Shown: in pieces, positions 41,192 to 50,347 of the stretch
How positions within the stretch are numbered: the stretch's first letter is position 1
Layout of the letters: the number at the start of each line of letters is the position of its first letter
Assembly (NCBI GenBank): GCA_910583615.1
Contig: CAJTXP010000001.1
Location: forward strand, 39,444 to 103,443
DNA length: 64,000 nucleotides
Reading direction: 5' to 3'
Origin: an uncultured Lachnospiraceae bacterium
GTDB taxonomy: Bacteria; Bacillota; Clostridia; Lachnospirales; Lachnospiraceae
Made by a program: the position numbers and the translations under genes
Notes under the pieces: model-generated
What the model saw: only the letters and a program-made list of their open reading frames with translations
The model's database searches: none
What the model was told of the DNA's origin: nothing

Positions 41192-43210
41192 CTATGCTCC
41201 CTTGCGGCAGATCATCCTTAAGGAGAATCCACCCAGTTCCAGCCGATCCCGGCAGATTTCCCCGGTCTCTGCGTCCTCCCAGTCTCCGATTCCCTGAAGG
41301 CTCACGCTCTCCTGCCGGAAATTCATCACAAACACGATCTCCCGCTCCCCGCTCCGGACCGCCGTCGTCACCCCGTAGGGCAATGGGACGCCAAGAGGCG
41401 AATGCAGCTCCGCCTCCGAAAGAAGCTCCTGATAAAATGCCCTCAGAAAATCCAGTCCCGTCTCAGCCGCCACATAGTAACCGGTTCCCTGCCCGAAGGG
41501 ATGCCTGGCCACCGCCGGACATCCGGCATAGAAATCCTGTTCGTACGCCGCCAGCACCTGGGTATCAGCCGCCGCATTAACAATCTCACAGATTCTTCCG
41601 GTGGAATAATGTGCCCCCCGATAGACAAATCCGTTTTCAAATCCTTCTCCCGGCGCGTCAATCTCCTCCGGCAGGATTCCCAGCACGTCCTCCAGCGGAT
41701 GATGTCCCGTAAAGCACAGATCCGTATCGTCCGCCACGCCGCTAAACCAGGTGCTCACATAACAGCCGCCGCTCTCCACATATGCCCTGACCCGTTCCGC
41801 ATAGCCTTTTCGATACAGGTAGTTTACCGGCGCGCATACGATCCGGTAGCCCTCAAGCGCTTCGTCCATGCTGACGAAATCCACATCCACGCCCTGCTCC
41901 CAGAAGACCTGATAATGCTTCAGCACCTCGGACACATAGTCAAGATCCAGCCTGGGGCCGGATGCGTCCTCCAGCGCCCACCAGTTCTCCCAGTCGAACA
42001 CGATCGCCGCTCCGGGCCGGTTGACGGTTCCTTCAATCAGCCCCTGAACGACTGCCAGCCGCTCTCCCACTTCCGATACCTCCCGGAAGGTCCGGGCAGC
42101 GCCGCCGTTCCTGTGATCCACCACTGCGCCATGGAATTTCTCATAAGCGCCCCTGCCCTTTCTCCACTGAAAATACAGTACGGAATCGGACCCGTGGGCA
42201 ATGGCCTGCATGGACGACAGCATGTGCATCCCCGGACGTTTGACCGGGTTAAAGGACCGCCAGTTCACACAGGAAGGCGTGCTCTCCATCAGGAGGAAAG
42301 GCTGCTTCTTCATGCTCCGCATCATGCTGTGTCCTGCCGCCGCACGGACCGCGGCGGGCACTTCGTCCTTCGACGCATGCCACTGAGGGTAGCTGTCCCA
42401 TGAGATCACGCTAAGGCAGCTCTGCAGCCGGTGATAGTTGAGATTTTTGAAGAAATCCATAAAGTTCGTCGTCACCGGACGGTCGGAATATTCCCGGACC
42501 GCATGGATCTCCTCCCGGCAGAAATCCGTCATCTGCTCCGTCACGAACCGCTTCCAGTCCAGCTTCAGCCCGTGGGACAGCGCTTCCCCGTGGGGCGCGG
42601 GGCTGTGAATCTGCTCCCAGTCCGTATAGACATGGCTCCAGAAACGGTTCCACCAGGCGTGGTTCAGCTCTTCCAGCGTATGATATTTCTTCCGGAGCCA
42701 TTTCCGGAAGGCGCTCTGGCACTGTTCGCAGTGGCAGGCCCCGTCTCCCCAGTTGCCGCCCAGCTCATTGGAAATATGCCACAGGATCACGGCCGGATGC
42801 TTCCCGAAACGCCTGGACAGCTCCAGATCCATCCGCCGGATCTTCTCTCTCATGACCGGAGACGTATAGCAGAAATTATGCCTGCGCCCCGGCAGGTTCC
42901 TTTTTTCATCCTCCTGCACCTGCATCACTTCCGGATACTTCTGCGTCAACCAGTGGGGCATGGCGCCGGAGGGCGTTGCCAGGATCACCTGGATACCGTT
43001 CTCATACAGCCGGTCGATCCGCTCCGCCAGCCATGCGAAATCATAGCGCCCTTCCTCCGGCTCCAGCATGGACCAGGAAAAAACTCCAAGGGTCACGCAG
43101 TTGATTCCCGCCTCTTTCATCAAAATAATATCTTCTTCCAGAATCTCCGGCCTCTCCAGCCACTGTTCCGGATTGTAATCGCCGCCATGCAGCAGTCTGC
43201 CTCCTGTCAT
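41192..43210 (-). CDS. GH42 beta-galactosidase
   Basis: 672 aa. N-terminal barrel with GGDYNPEQWLERPEILEEDI, acid/base Glu in HISNELGGNWGDGACHCEQC and nucleophile Glu in LLMESTPSCVNW, followed by the trimerisation and C-terminal domains. The CHCEQC cysteines are the usual zinc site. No signal peptide: it hydrolyses galacto-oligosaccharides in the cytoplasm, after GH53. An alternative ATG at 43222 also has a ribosome binding site. Confidence 0.93.
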   Translation of the reverse strand: MTGGRLLHGGDYNPEQWLERPEILEEDIILMKEAGINCVTLGVFSWSMLEPEEGRYDFAWLAERIDRLYENGIQVILATPSGAMPHWLTQKYPEVMQVQEDEKRNLPGRRHNFCYTSPVMREKIRRMDLELSRRFGKHPAVILWHISNELGGNWGDGACHCEQCQSAFRKWLRKKYHTLEELNHAWWNRFWSHVYTDWEQIHSPAPHGEALSHGLKLDWKRFVTEQMTDFCREEIHAVREYSDRPVTTNFMDFFKNLNYHRLQSCLSVISWDSYPQWHASKDEVPAAVRAAAGHSMMRSMKKQPFLLMESTPSCVNWRSFNPVKRPGMHMLSSMQAIAHGSDSVLYFQWRKGRGAYEKFHGAVVDHRNGGAARTFREVSEVGERLAVVQGLIEGTVNRPGAAIVFDWENWWALEDASGPRLDLDYVSEVLKHYQVFWEQGVDVDFVSMDEALEGYRIVCAPVNYLYRKGYAERVRAYVESGGCYVSTWFSGVADDTDLCFTGHHPLEDVLGILPEEIDAPGEGFENGFVYRGAHYSTGRICEIVNAAADTQVLAAYEQDFYAGCPAVARHPFGQGTGYYVAAETGLDFLRAFYQELLSEAELHSPLGVPLPYGVTTAVRSGEREIVFVMNFRQESVSLQGIGDWEDAETGEICRDRLELGGFSLRMICRKGA

Positions 43211-43263
43211 ATGGGTTCCCATCCTTTCCTGCCGACTATGGTCAGCCTGTCTCATGATTATTC

Positions 43264-43294
43264 AATATATCACCTTTTACCGGGGATTGCAATC
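43264..43294 (-). promoter_or_regulatory. GH42-lacI promoter and LacI-type operator
   Basis: On the minus strand TTGCAA (43292-43287), 17 bp, TATATT (43269-43264). The palindrome GATTGCAATC (43285-43294) covers the -35 box. The adjoining GCAATCGGTTGT (43289-43300) is also present at the ABC-operon promoter. Confidence 0.7.
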
Positions 43295-43328
43295 GGTTGT
43301 TCACATATGTTCGGGAACAGCCTCCTGG

Positions 43329-43640
43329 TCATTCTTCATTCCATGACGCCGCGATCCGCGACAGGGACCAGAATAACAGGCCACTGGTTTTTTGCTGACG
43401 CAGATAGTCGATCCGATAGTCATTGTGAAGCTTTCCGTCCTCTGCCTTTGCATCGTAAGCGCCCAGGCCGTTTTCTACGACCATGATGGGAAGCTCCGCA
43501 TGTTCCGCAATGTCCGCGCTGACCATCAGGATCTCCTTCGAAAGATCCCGGATCATGCTCAGATATTTGGGATCGACATCATAAACGGTCTGTTCTGCTC
43601 TGAACAAATCCTCCAGCCCATAGGGCACTGCACCTTTCAC
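43329..43640 (-). pseudogene. Chimeric remnant with a GH1 beta-glucosidase fragment
   Basis: Residues 50-81 (LPIMVVENGLGAYDAKAEDG then KLHNDYRIDYLR) are the nucleophile region of a GH1 phospho-glucosidase, with the catalytic Glu in VVENG. The preceding 49 residues and the last 22 do not belong to GH1 and are not recognised. With no barrel it cannot be active. A leftover of a lost beta-glucoside gene. Confidence 0.6.
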
Positions 43641-43694
43641 TGGAACTTAAATATTGACCCGAAAGTCTTAGCAAAAGCTTAACCCCTCATTTCA

Positions 43695-43723
43695 TTGACA
43701 AACGCACCGTTTTTCCATTATAG
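43695..43723 (+). promoter_or_regulatory. Promoter of the DUF1538 gene
   Basis: TTGACA (43695-43700), 17 bp, TTATAG (43718-43723; TATAGT one base on). Transcription would begin near 43730, so the long open frame beginning at 43695 cannot be translated from its first codon. Confidence 0.7.
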
Positions 43724-43799
43724 TTATTTTAGTTTACATAAAGGCATCTGCCGGGAGTTCTTCCCTGCAATGCAGAATTTCAACAGAAAGGTGTTTGAT

Positions 43800-45317
43800 T
43801 TGAGAAAACAACTGAGGGAAAAGATTTTTGAGTCTCTGGCATCCGTCCTGCCCATCACTGCCATCGTGCTGGTCTTAAGCATCACCGTGGCTCCTGTGGA
43901 AGCTGGAACGCTGGTGCTCTTTTTATTCGGAGCCCTTCTGCTGATCTTCGGCATGGGCGTCTTCACCCTGGGCGCGGACCTTGCCATGACCCCCATGGGC
44001 GAAGGCATGGGCATCGAAATGAGCAAATCCAAAAGGGTCATCTGGCCCATTCTGATCAGCTTCGTCTTCGGCGTCATCATCACCATGGCGGAGTCGGATC
44101 TCCAGGTGCTGGCAGAGCAGGTGCCCGCCATCCCGAACATGGTCATCGTCCTGGCAGTCGCCGCAGGCGTGGGGATCTTCATGATGCTGGCCATCGCCCG
44201 GATGTTTTACCAGATCCCCCTGAATGTCCTGCTCTTCATCTTCTACGGGATCGTCTTTCTTGCCGCCGTCTTTACCCCGTCTTCCTTCATACCGGTGTCC
44301 TTTGATTCCGGCGGCGTGACCACCGGACCGGTGACCGTTCCTTTTATCATGTCCATGGGCGTGGGGCTCGCCGCCCTGAGGAGTGACCGGCATTCGGGGG
44401 AGGACAGCTTCGGACTGGTGGCCCTGTGCAGCATCGGCCCTGTGCTGGCGGTGCTGATCCTCGGCATCTTCTATCAGCCGGATTCCGCTTCCTTTGAAAT
44501 GGCTGAAGCCGCACAGATCCATACGACTGCGGATGCGACGCGGGAATTTCTGCTGGCATTTCCGGACTATCTGAAAGAAGTCGCCGTTGCCATCCTGCCC
44601 ATTGCAGGGATGCTCTTTCTCTTCCAGCTACTGACCGGACGCTTCCGGAAGAGAAAGCTTCTGAAGATCACCGGAGGGCTGTTCTACACCTATATGGGCC
44701 TGGTGCTCTTCCTGACCGGCGTCAACGTAGGCTTTATGCCCGCCGGACAGTTCCTGGGGGCTGCCATCGGCGCCAGGGAGGACAATTATCTGCTGATCCC
44801 CATCGGCATGCTCATGGGGTATTTTATCGTGGCGGCAGAGCCTGCGGTGCATGTCCTGACCAGACAGGTGGAAGAGGTGTCCAACGGCTCCATCACCGCC
44901 GGGTCCATGAAGACCGGCCTGTCGGTGGGCGTGGCCGTATCGGTGGGCATCTCCATCCTGCGGATCCTCACCGGCATCCCGATCCTGTATTTTCTGGTCC
45001 CGGGTTATCTGCTCTCGCTTCTTCTGACCTTTTTCGTGCCGAAGATCTACACCGGCATCGCCTTCGACTCCGGCGGCGTCGCCAGCGGCCCCATGACGGC
45101 GGCCTTTCTCCTGCCCTTCGCCATGGGCGCCTGTACCGCGGCAGGCGGAAATATTCTGACCGACGCCTTCGGCGTGGTGGCCATGGTCGCCATGACGCCC
45201 CTTGTAACCATCCAGGTGCTGGGACTTGCGAGCGAACTCCGCAGACATGCGCGGACCAGATATCTGAAGACGCAGTTTGAGCAGATCGAGGACATCGTCC
45301 TGTATTTTGACGACTGA
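43800..45317 (+). CDS. DUF1538 integral membrane protein
   Basis: About 505 aa with roughly 14 hydrophobic helices arranged as two homologous halves. Both halves contain the same motif: SFDSGGVTTGPVTVPF in the first and AFDSGGVASGPMTAAFL in the second. This inverted or tandem duplication is typical of transporters. A TTG at 43800 with GAAAGGTG six bases upstream gives the normal N-terminus MRKQLREKIFESLASVLPIT; an ATG at 43770 is the alternative. The next gene is a P-II-like protein, suggesting regulation by nucleotides or ligands. The substrate is unknown. Confidence 0.82.
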   Translation: MRKQLREKIFESLASVLPITAIVLVLSITVAPVEAGTLVLFLFGALLLIFGMGVFTLGADLAMTPMGEGMGIEMSKSKRVIWPILISFVFGVIITMAESDLQVLAEQVPAIPNMVIVLAVAAGVGIFMMLAIARMFYQIPLNVLLFIFYGIVFLAAVFTPSSFIPVSFDSGGVTTGPVTVPFIMSMGVGLAALRSDRHSGEDSFGLVALCSIGPVLAVLILGIFYQPDSASFEMAEAAQIHTTADATREFLLAFPDYLKEVAVAILPIAGMLFLFQLLTGRFRKRKLLKITGGLFYTYMGLVLFLTGVNVGFMPAGQFLGAAIGAREDNYLLIPIGMLMGYFIVAAEPAVHVLTRQVEEVSNGSITAGSMKTGLSVGVAVSVGISILRILTGIPILYFLVPGYLLSLLLTFFVPKIYTGIAFDSGGVASGPMTAAFLLPFAMGACTAAGGNILTDAFGVVAMVAMTPLVTIQVLGLASELRRHARTRYLKTQFEQIEDIVLYFDD

Positions 45318-45343
45318 AAGAGAAAGCAGGTGAATCTATCCAT

Positions 45344-46090
45344 ATGGAAGGAAAAACAGAACGCCCCAAGCTTCTGGTGTCCATCGTGGAGCGCCGGAGG
45401 GGAAAGGATATGATAAAACTCTATGACCGGGAAGGGGTGACGTTTCACTACCAGACTGTGGGACGCGGTACCGCCACCTCCGAGATCATGGACATCCTGG
45501 GACTGGAATCCCGGGACAAGGACATCGTATTGAGCCTGGCAGCCGCCTCCCTGATCGACCAGCTCGCCTACCGGATGAGCAACGAGCTTCGGGGCAGCGT
45601 AGATACCAAAGGGATTTTTTTCGATCTGCCCCTGACCGGCATGAGCAACATGATTGCCGCCGCCTTCAGCATCCCCCTGAAAGCCCCTGAAAAAGAGCCC
45701 GCTCCCCGGCTCACCGAAGCCCTGCTGGAAAAAGCGTTTCCCGCCCGGCAGGAAGACACAGGAAAGGAAGAACCGTCTATGTCCTCTGAAAACAAACACA
45801 CCCTGATCCTGATCAGCGTCAATCAGGGTTATACGGAAACGGTACTGAAGACCGCCAGAAGCCTGGGCGCAAGAGGCGGCACGATCCTCCGGGCCAGATG
45901 GAGCGGCGTAAAAGCGCTGGAGACTTATCACGGCATCTCCCTCCAGACCGAAAAAGAGATCATCGCCATCATCGTCCCCAATGACCTGCGCAACCGGATC
46001 ATGGACGCCGTCAACGAAAAACACGGCCTGAAAACCGAAGCCCAGGCCATCGTCTGCAGCATGAAGGTGGATCATTTTGCGCCGATCTGA
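45344..46090 (+). CDS. Tandem P-II-like regulatory protein
   Basis: 248 aa with two related P-II-type folds (residues about 8-110 and 150-240). The second has TLILISVNQGYTETVLKTAR SLGARGGTILRAR and a KEIIAIIVPNDLRNRIMDAV strand-helix. P-II proteins bind ATP/ADP or 2-oxoglutarate and dock on transporters. The gene starts 26 bp after the DUF1538 gene with the same direction, so the pair is very likely a transporter and its regulator. Confidence 0.8.
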   Translation: MEGKTERPKLLVSIVERRRGKDMIKLYDREGVTFHYQTVGRGTATSEIMDILGLESRDKDIVLSLAAASLIDQLAYRMSNELRGSVDTKGIFFDLPLTGMSNMIAAAFSIPLKAPEKEPAPRLTEALLEKAFPARQEDTGKEEPSMSSENKHTLILISVNQGYTETVLKTARSLGARGGTILRARWSGVKALETYHGISLQTEKEIIAIIVPNDLRNRIMDAVNEKHGLKTEAQAIVCSMKVDHFAPI

Positions 46091-46141
46091 TATCGAGCAC
46101 ATTATTCTGGATAAAATACCCAGGCCCGGAAACAGACGCGT

Positions 46142-47719
46142 CTACTCAAGCTCCGGAAAGATGCTTCCCATCAGTTCCCATGCGGCGTCTCTTTCCCGTC
46201 TCTGCTCCGGTGTAAGTTCTTCGTAGGCACATAACATCGGATGCTGCCTTGCCTCATCGTTGCGAACCGGGCCATAGCTCCAGTTATAAAAGATATAGAA
46301 TCGAAGCCAACGCATGTGGTCCAGTTTACGGTACATTTCCTTTACAGACTCCTGCTGCGCCGTCCTGCAGTATGTGTCATATGCTTTCTTAACCGAGGAA
46401 TCGGTAAGCTCTGTAATCGTCTCATCCTCCAGAAGAATTCTGGTCTTCATCAAAAGATGATCCGCCGCCACGATTTTTGACTGCCGGTGAAGATCATCCA
46501 GCTCATTCCAGTCAAGTGTAGCATAAGAGACTGATCTGCGAAAAAGTTCATTGATCATGATCGCAGCCTGATTCAGTTCTGTACGGATGATCTGCTGTGA
46601 AGTATAGATATCCTCATTTGCCCCAAAATAAGATACCCCCGGCGCTTTCCGGCTGCTCCTAAGATCAATACGGCCGATGGTCCTGTAGTATTTATTCAAT
46701 GTCCAGAAGATACTCCAGCCCTTCTGCTCATCGTCCTCACAGATAATAATACGGCTGGCCTGCTCCAGAACAGGACGGTTCTCCGACCAGGCCTCATCGT
46801 GAAAAATCAGAGAGTCCCTCACTTTGGATTCCCTGTTCAGGGAAAACAGCTCTCCCAGCTGATTATGTACAGAAAGAAATTCTCCCGCCACGCCAAAAAC
46901 ATGATACGCCACATGCTGCTCCACTGACAGAATATTGTTTAAGATCGCCCGTTCCAGAATACTGGAACCATAGTTTCCGAATCCAATGAGCACAATGGTA
47001 TTTTCATGCCGGCATAATGGTTTGGATCTCCAGTATTGTCTGGCACAGCACTCGTAACTGTGAAAAAAATTAATATTTCCAGAGAGCTGATCCTGTCCGT
47101 TTGTCGTTCTCGCATATACTTCCACCGGCAGTTCATGCAGATTGACAGCCCGGCTGTTTACGCCAATATCATTTTCTTTCATCAGAAAAACCCTGCATTT
47201 TGTTCCTGTGTTCTTCTTTTTTGCCACAATTCTGTGCAGTGAGGCAGTAAGAAAAATACAGGGATAATCGGGAATTTCACTCTGGCTGCTTCTTTTCTCT
47301 CCGTAGATGATCAGCGCATTGGGATCTTCTTTATGAATGTTGGCGGCAAGCGTATTGGACTCTACTCCACAATCCACAAAATAGTACCAGTTTTTGCGCC
47401 GCTGCAGACCAAGCAGAAAGAAAGGCAGCCCTTCGCTGGTAATAAAGGATACCACTGCTCCCAGCATGGTCACCATAATACCGGCAGACATCAGGAGGAA
47501 TATCATTCCCACCATATGTCCCAGTGGTGTGACGGGTATCAAATCTCCATATCCTACCGTGGTTAAAGTCACCAGTGAATACCAGAATGCATCTCCGAAC
47601 GTGCGGATCACCGCATCACTGCTTGAAGACTCCGAACAGTAAAGAATCGTCAGCAGACCAATATAGACCAGTGCTGTCATAATTATCAGATATAAACAGA
47701 ATGTCTTTCTTGTTTTCAT
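46142..47719 (-). CDS. Two-helix potassium channel with cytoplasmic RCK-like region
   Basis: 525 aa. Two N-terminal membrane helices surround a pore loop with the potassium selectivity filter TLTTVGYGD. A large cytoplasmic part follows, containing a Rossmann-like IVLIGFGNYGSSILERAIL, which resembles an RCK/TrkA-N domain, and another segment around VDCGVESNTLAANIH. It is convergent with the DUF1538/P-II pair. Ligand gating is likely. Confidence 0.85.
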   Translation of the reverse strand: MKTRKTFCLYLIIMTALVYIGLLTILYCSESSSSDAVIRTFGDAFWYSLVTLTTVGYGDLIPVTPLGHMVGMIFLLMSAGIMVTMLGAVVSFITSEGLPFFLLGLQRRKNWYYFVDCGVESNTLAANIHKEDPNALIIYGEKRSSQSEIPDYPCIFLTASLHRIVAKKKNTGTKCRVFLMKENDIGVNSRAVNLHELPVEVYARTTNGQDQLSGNINFFHSYECCARQYWRSKPLCRHENTIVLIGFGNYGSSILERAILNNILSVEQHVAYHVFGVAGEFLSVHNQLGELFSLNRESKVRDSLIFHDEAWSENRPVLEQASRIIICEDDEQKGWSIFWTLNKYYRTIGRIDLRSSRKAPGVSYFGANEDIYTSQQIIRTELNQAAIMINELFRRSVSYATLDWNELDDLHRQSKIVAADHLLMKTRILLEDETITELTDSSVKKAYDTYCRTAQQESVKEMYRKLDHMRWLRFYIFYNWSYGPVRNDEARQHPMLCAYEELTPEQRRERDAAWELMGSIFPELE

Positions 47720-47758
47720 AATGTCCGTTCTTTCCTCAAAATATCACGCCTGACAGAA

Positions 47759-47819
47759 AACCGGCTTTGTCCGTCCCAGGCAAACATAAAATATCCAAAC
47801 GAGACAGACAAAGCCGGTT
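47759..47819 (-). terminator. Long-stem terminator
   Basis: AACCGGCTTTGTCCGTC and GACAGACAAAGCCGGTT pair over 17 bases with one mismatch around a 27-base loop. On the minus strand TTTT follows. It lies between the small secreted-protein gene and the potassium channel gene. Confidence 0.7.
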
Positions 47820-47888
47820 ATTTGTTCGACACATTCCATATGGGCGCCGACGCACAGACGGGGTCATGTCCTGAGACCAACCCATTCA

Positions 47889-48164
47889 TTACCTGTGGCA
47901 TCCATGATGTCTTCCGTGTCCCCGGCGGGAAACGGTCACACATGTGCCGTCGCAGTAATCACCATCGTGATCATAGCCGCAATACTCACATCCGTCATGG
48001 GTATGCCGTCCTGTCTCTGTGCACCCTTCCACCGTACAGACCGGACAGCTGGTATCAACTGTTGACTGCCTGCGGTGATGCCCATGAGCAGAAACCGGCA
48101 TGGCCAGAAGAACTGAGAGCAGAGCAGCGGCTGTAACTGCAGTAAACCGTCTGCCAAAATGCAT
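47889..48164 (-). CDS. Small secreted Cys/His-rich protein
   Basis: 91 aa. The signal peptide MHFGRRFTAVTAAALLSVLL ending AMPVSA is followed by HGHHRR and a mature part with eight cysteines in CxxC-like pairs (CPVCTVEGC, CEYCGYDHDGDYCDGTC) and many His residues, ending GHGRHHGCHR. Such composition suggests extracellular metal binding. AAAGGAGGGG precedes the ATG at 48164; the longer frame to 48272 lacks support. Related secreted CxxC peptides occur in Lachnospiraceae; no named family is recognised. Confidence 0.75.
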   Translation of the reverse strand: MHFGRRFTAVTAAALLSVLLAMPVSAHGHHRRQSTVDTSCPVCTVEGCTETGRHTHDGCEYCGYDHDGDYCDGTCVTVSRRGHGRHHGCHR

Positions 48165-48301
48165 ACTTCTCCCCTCCTTTCTTTTCCCCGGCATACGGAC
48201 TCTGATCCATACGAAGCAGATTCTTCCGGGGATACTGCTGTAAGGACAGTATAACACGAAGAAATGCTCCAAACAAGCAGTCTGTTTGTTTATAACTCCT
48301 G

Positions 48302-48478
48302 TCAGGAAAACATGTTCTCCACGTATTCCCGCATTCCTTCACGGGATGTAACATTTTTTGCACCGTTTATGATGTCATTCTGCTCCGCTTTTGAAAGATG
48401 GCTGAAGCGGATGAGTATATCTGCATGCTGCGCAAGCTCCATGGTAAATCCAATGGGAAGATCCCTCTTTTTCAACAT
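48302..48478 (-). CDS. Conserved small 58-aa protein
   Basis: The frame begins MLKKRDLPIGFTMELAQHAD and continues with a basic helix ending YVENMFS. GAGGTGAT precedes the ATG at 48478. Proteins of this type recur in Clostridia, but I cannot name a function. Confidence 0.6.
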   Translation of the reverse strand: MLKKRDLPIGFTMELAQHADILIRFSHLSKAEQNDIINGAKNVTSREGMREYVENMFS

Positions 48479-48555
48479 TATTATCACCTCAGTGACAGGA
48501 TGTGCAGGGTAAAAAGAAATTATGCTGCGCTTTCATCTTTTGATTGTTATTTTTC

Positions 48556-48660
48556 ATGGAACTGGTGGTCTGCGCCCTCTGCAAAACCTTGAACACCTGC
48601 GCATTCCTGCCGGCCATCCTCCTGTCCCCCGCAGGAGGAATGATCGCGGACCGGGTCATT
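48556..48660 (+). pseudogene. Short fragment of an MFS transporter
   Basis: About 35 codons reading MELVVCALCKTLNTCAFLPA then ILLSPAGGMIADRV match the loop between helices 2 and 3 of major facilitator permeases. Nothing else of the gene remains. Confidence 0.4.
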
Positions 48661-48700
48661 TTGCCATTATCATTTACGGTTAAAATATTCATACAAATCA

Positions 48701-48874
48701 TTTACACAATAAAACAAAGGCAACCAGTTTCAATATTCCGGGAAATACACTGGTAACCTCATTGTGCAGCGATTCATATTGACAATAAAAATCCTCAATC
48801 GCTGATTCCCAGTTCTTACCGGCAACAGCTTTTACCATACCGATTTCATTAAACCCAAACGTATGCAGATATTG
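48701..48874 (-). other. Open frame of 58 codons, possible gene end
   Basis: A frame between stops encodes QYLHTFGFNEIGMVKAVAGK and then NWESAIEDFYCQYESLHNEV. No start with a good ribosome binding site is seen and no family is recognised. It may be the 3' end of a lost gene. Confidence 0.25.
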
Positions 48875-48894
48875 TCAGCTGGTAACGGTTAATG

Positions 48895-49262
48895 TTAATC
48901 AAATTTCCTGTTTCGTTCGTCCATTTTCTCAAAACCTGCAGAATCTTCACGAATTGTAATTGTTATGTTGGCATTACTGTATTCTGCTGCAATTTCCTGC
49001 AGCCTACTTACAATATCATCTTCTGTCATACTTAACATTTCTTCAATATCTGTTCTGTTCCAAAAATCCTGTATCTCGCTCATCATATTGCTGATACAAT
49101 AGTCACGTTCTCCAACAGTAAGCGTCTGTTTATCTGCAATATGATAGGAAAACTGGTAGAACAAATCACACCATGCGCCGTATCCGTTTTCTTCCGTTGT
49201 TTTTGATGGAAGATACTGATTATAGCTGGGGTCTTCCTCTTCCCGCCCCGTATAATTACTTT
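48895..49262 (-). pseudogene. Unidentified C-terminal part joined out of frame to blaR1
   Basis: The frame contains GAWCDLFYQFSYHIADKQTL, TVGERDYCISNMMSEIQDFW and MTEDDIVSRLQEIAAEYSNA before the stop. It is acidic and helical. It begins right where the BlaR1 sequence stops, in a different frame, and has no start of its own. Its origin is unclear; the family is not recognised. Confidence 0.4.
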
Positions 49263-49619
49263 GTACATAGCGATAAGTATGATTCCTGCACACCATACAA
49301 TAAACCACATGGAAACAGATGATGAAATATCCGCTGGCGGCTGTTCCACTCCCTGTGTTGTAACAAACAGTCCTTGCATAGTGGGAATGTTGTAATCTGT
49401 TCCAGCTTCCGGCAATGTTGCAGAAGATATGCTATGAGTTACCAATGTATAAATACTGAACATTGACGGAATCGAAAACGGGATAAGCAGCCTTAATATC
49501 ACCAGTTCCCATAAAACAAGAAAAGTCTTTTTCGGCAGTTTATTGATTGCCACCGCACGGATAATCACTACCGCAGTAATGAAAGCAGCCCCCGAAAAGC
49601 TCATTTGCAGTAAATTCAT
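49263..49619 (-). pseudogene. BlaR1/M56 sensor, N-terminal membrane part only
   Basis: The first 119 residues have the two or three membrane helices of BlaR1-type antirepressors (MSFSGAAFITAVVIIRAVAI ... TFLVLWELVILRLLIPFSIP) and end at VSMWFIVWCAGIILIAMY. The M56 zinc-protease domain and the sensor domain are missing, replaced by unrelated sequence. It follows a complete blaI gene by 10 bp. Confidence 0.75.
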
Positions 49620-49629
49620 TTACACCACC

Positions 49630-49989
49630 TCATTCCAAATCTTCCACAATCTGCCTGAGTTTCTGAATTTGTTCAGCGGAGAGCTTTTTTCTGCCTAACA
49701 GGGCTGCAAACAGTTTGTCAACGGAACCGTCATAAATCTTGTCAATCAATTCATTTGTTTCTGCTTCCTGTACTTCTTCTTTGGGAATAAGGGCATGGCA
49801 CATGAAATTCGGTTCGGAACGCTCAATCGCCCCTTTTTTAATACATCTTTTTATCAGTGTGTAGGTGGTATTCATGTTCCAGCCAATTTCTTTTTTCAGA
49901 ACATCAGATATATGTTTTGCCGTGGTATCGCCCTCACTCCAAAGCACACACATTACTTTCAATTCTGAATCGAAAAGTTTAATATCCAT
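49630..49989 (-). CDS. BlaI/MecI/CopY family repressor
   Basis: 119 aa. Winged helix with DSELKVMCVLWSEGDTTAKH and NMNTTYTLIKRCIKKGAIER; the C-terminal dimerisation helices are normal. AAGGAGG lies before the ATG at 49989. BlaI-type repressors are normally inactivated by the BlaR1 protease, here destroyed, so its target genes may be permanently repressed or controlled otherwise. The upstream operator is intact. Confidence 0.88.
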   Translation of the reverse strand: MDIKLFDSELKVMCVLWSEGDTTAKHISDVLKKEIGWNMNTTYTLIKRCIKKGAIERSEPNFMCHALIPKEEVQEAETNELIDKIYDGSVDKLFAALLGRKKLSAEQIQKLRQIVEDLE

Positions 49990-50062
49990 TTTTATCCTCC
50001 TTTTCATAAGACCACAGTAGTTTCTGCATGGTTATATATTATATCTTTCTTATCGGTCTGTT

Positions 50063-50082
50063 AACACTACCGCAGTAGTGTT
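50063..50082. promoter_or_regulatory. BlaI/CopY operator
   Basis: AACACTAC-CGCA-GTAGTGTT is a perfect 8+8 inverted repeat with the CTAC/GTAG core of BlaI/MecI/CopY sites. A partial second site with CAGTAG lies at about 50012-50021. From 50083 to the acetyltransferase end at 50348 I see no gene. Confidence 0.8.
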
Positions 50083-50347
50083 GAGAAAAATTCATAATTT
50101 TTATGTTGGATAGATATAAGAATGAGGAGGATTTCGCAGTAGTCGGCACTGTGCGTAATGTGCATAACCTGCTGTCTTATGGAGTTGTAGGAAAGTCTGT
50201 TTGCAGAATGTGGGAAATCTGCACTTTAACTTTTTCATGTTCTGTGGACGGACTTTTCCATGACGGAACAGCAAATTATACACATTTCCACGGTGCTTGT
50301 CTTTTGGTCTTTGGTTCGGAATAGTGTGGTGCTGGCGGTCTATCTTT

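Noticed and set aside
40438..41580. 380-codon plus-strand frame crossing lacI and the GH42 end
   Set aside because: Spans two real genes on the opposite strand and has Pro/Arg/His-rich composition typical of shadow frames.
43923..44522. His/Asp-rich minus-strand frames under the DUF1538 gene
   Set aside because: They mirror the hydrophobic codons of the membrane protein and have no independent support.
50103..50324. 73-codon plus-strand frame downstream of the BlaI operator
   Set aside because: No ribosome binding site and no recognised features; possibly a remnant but not supportable.
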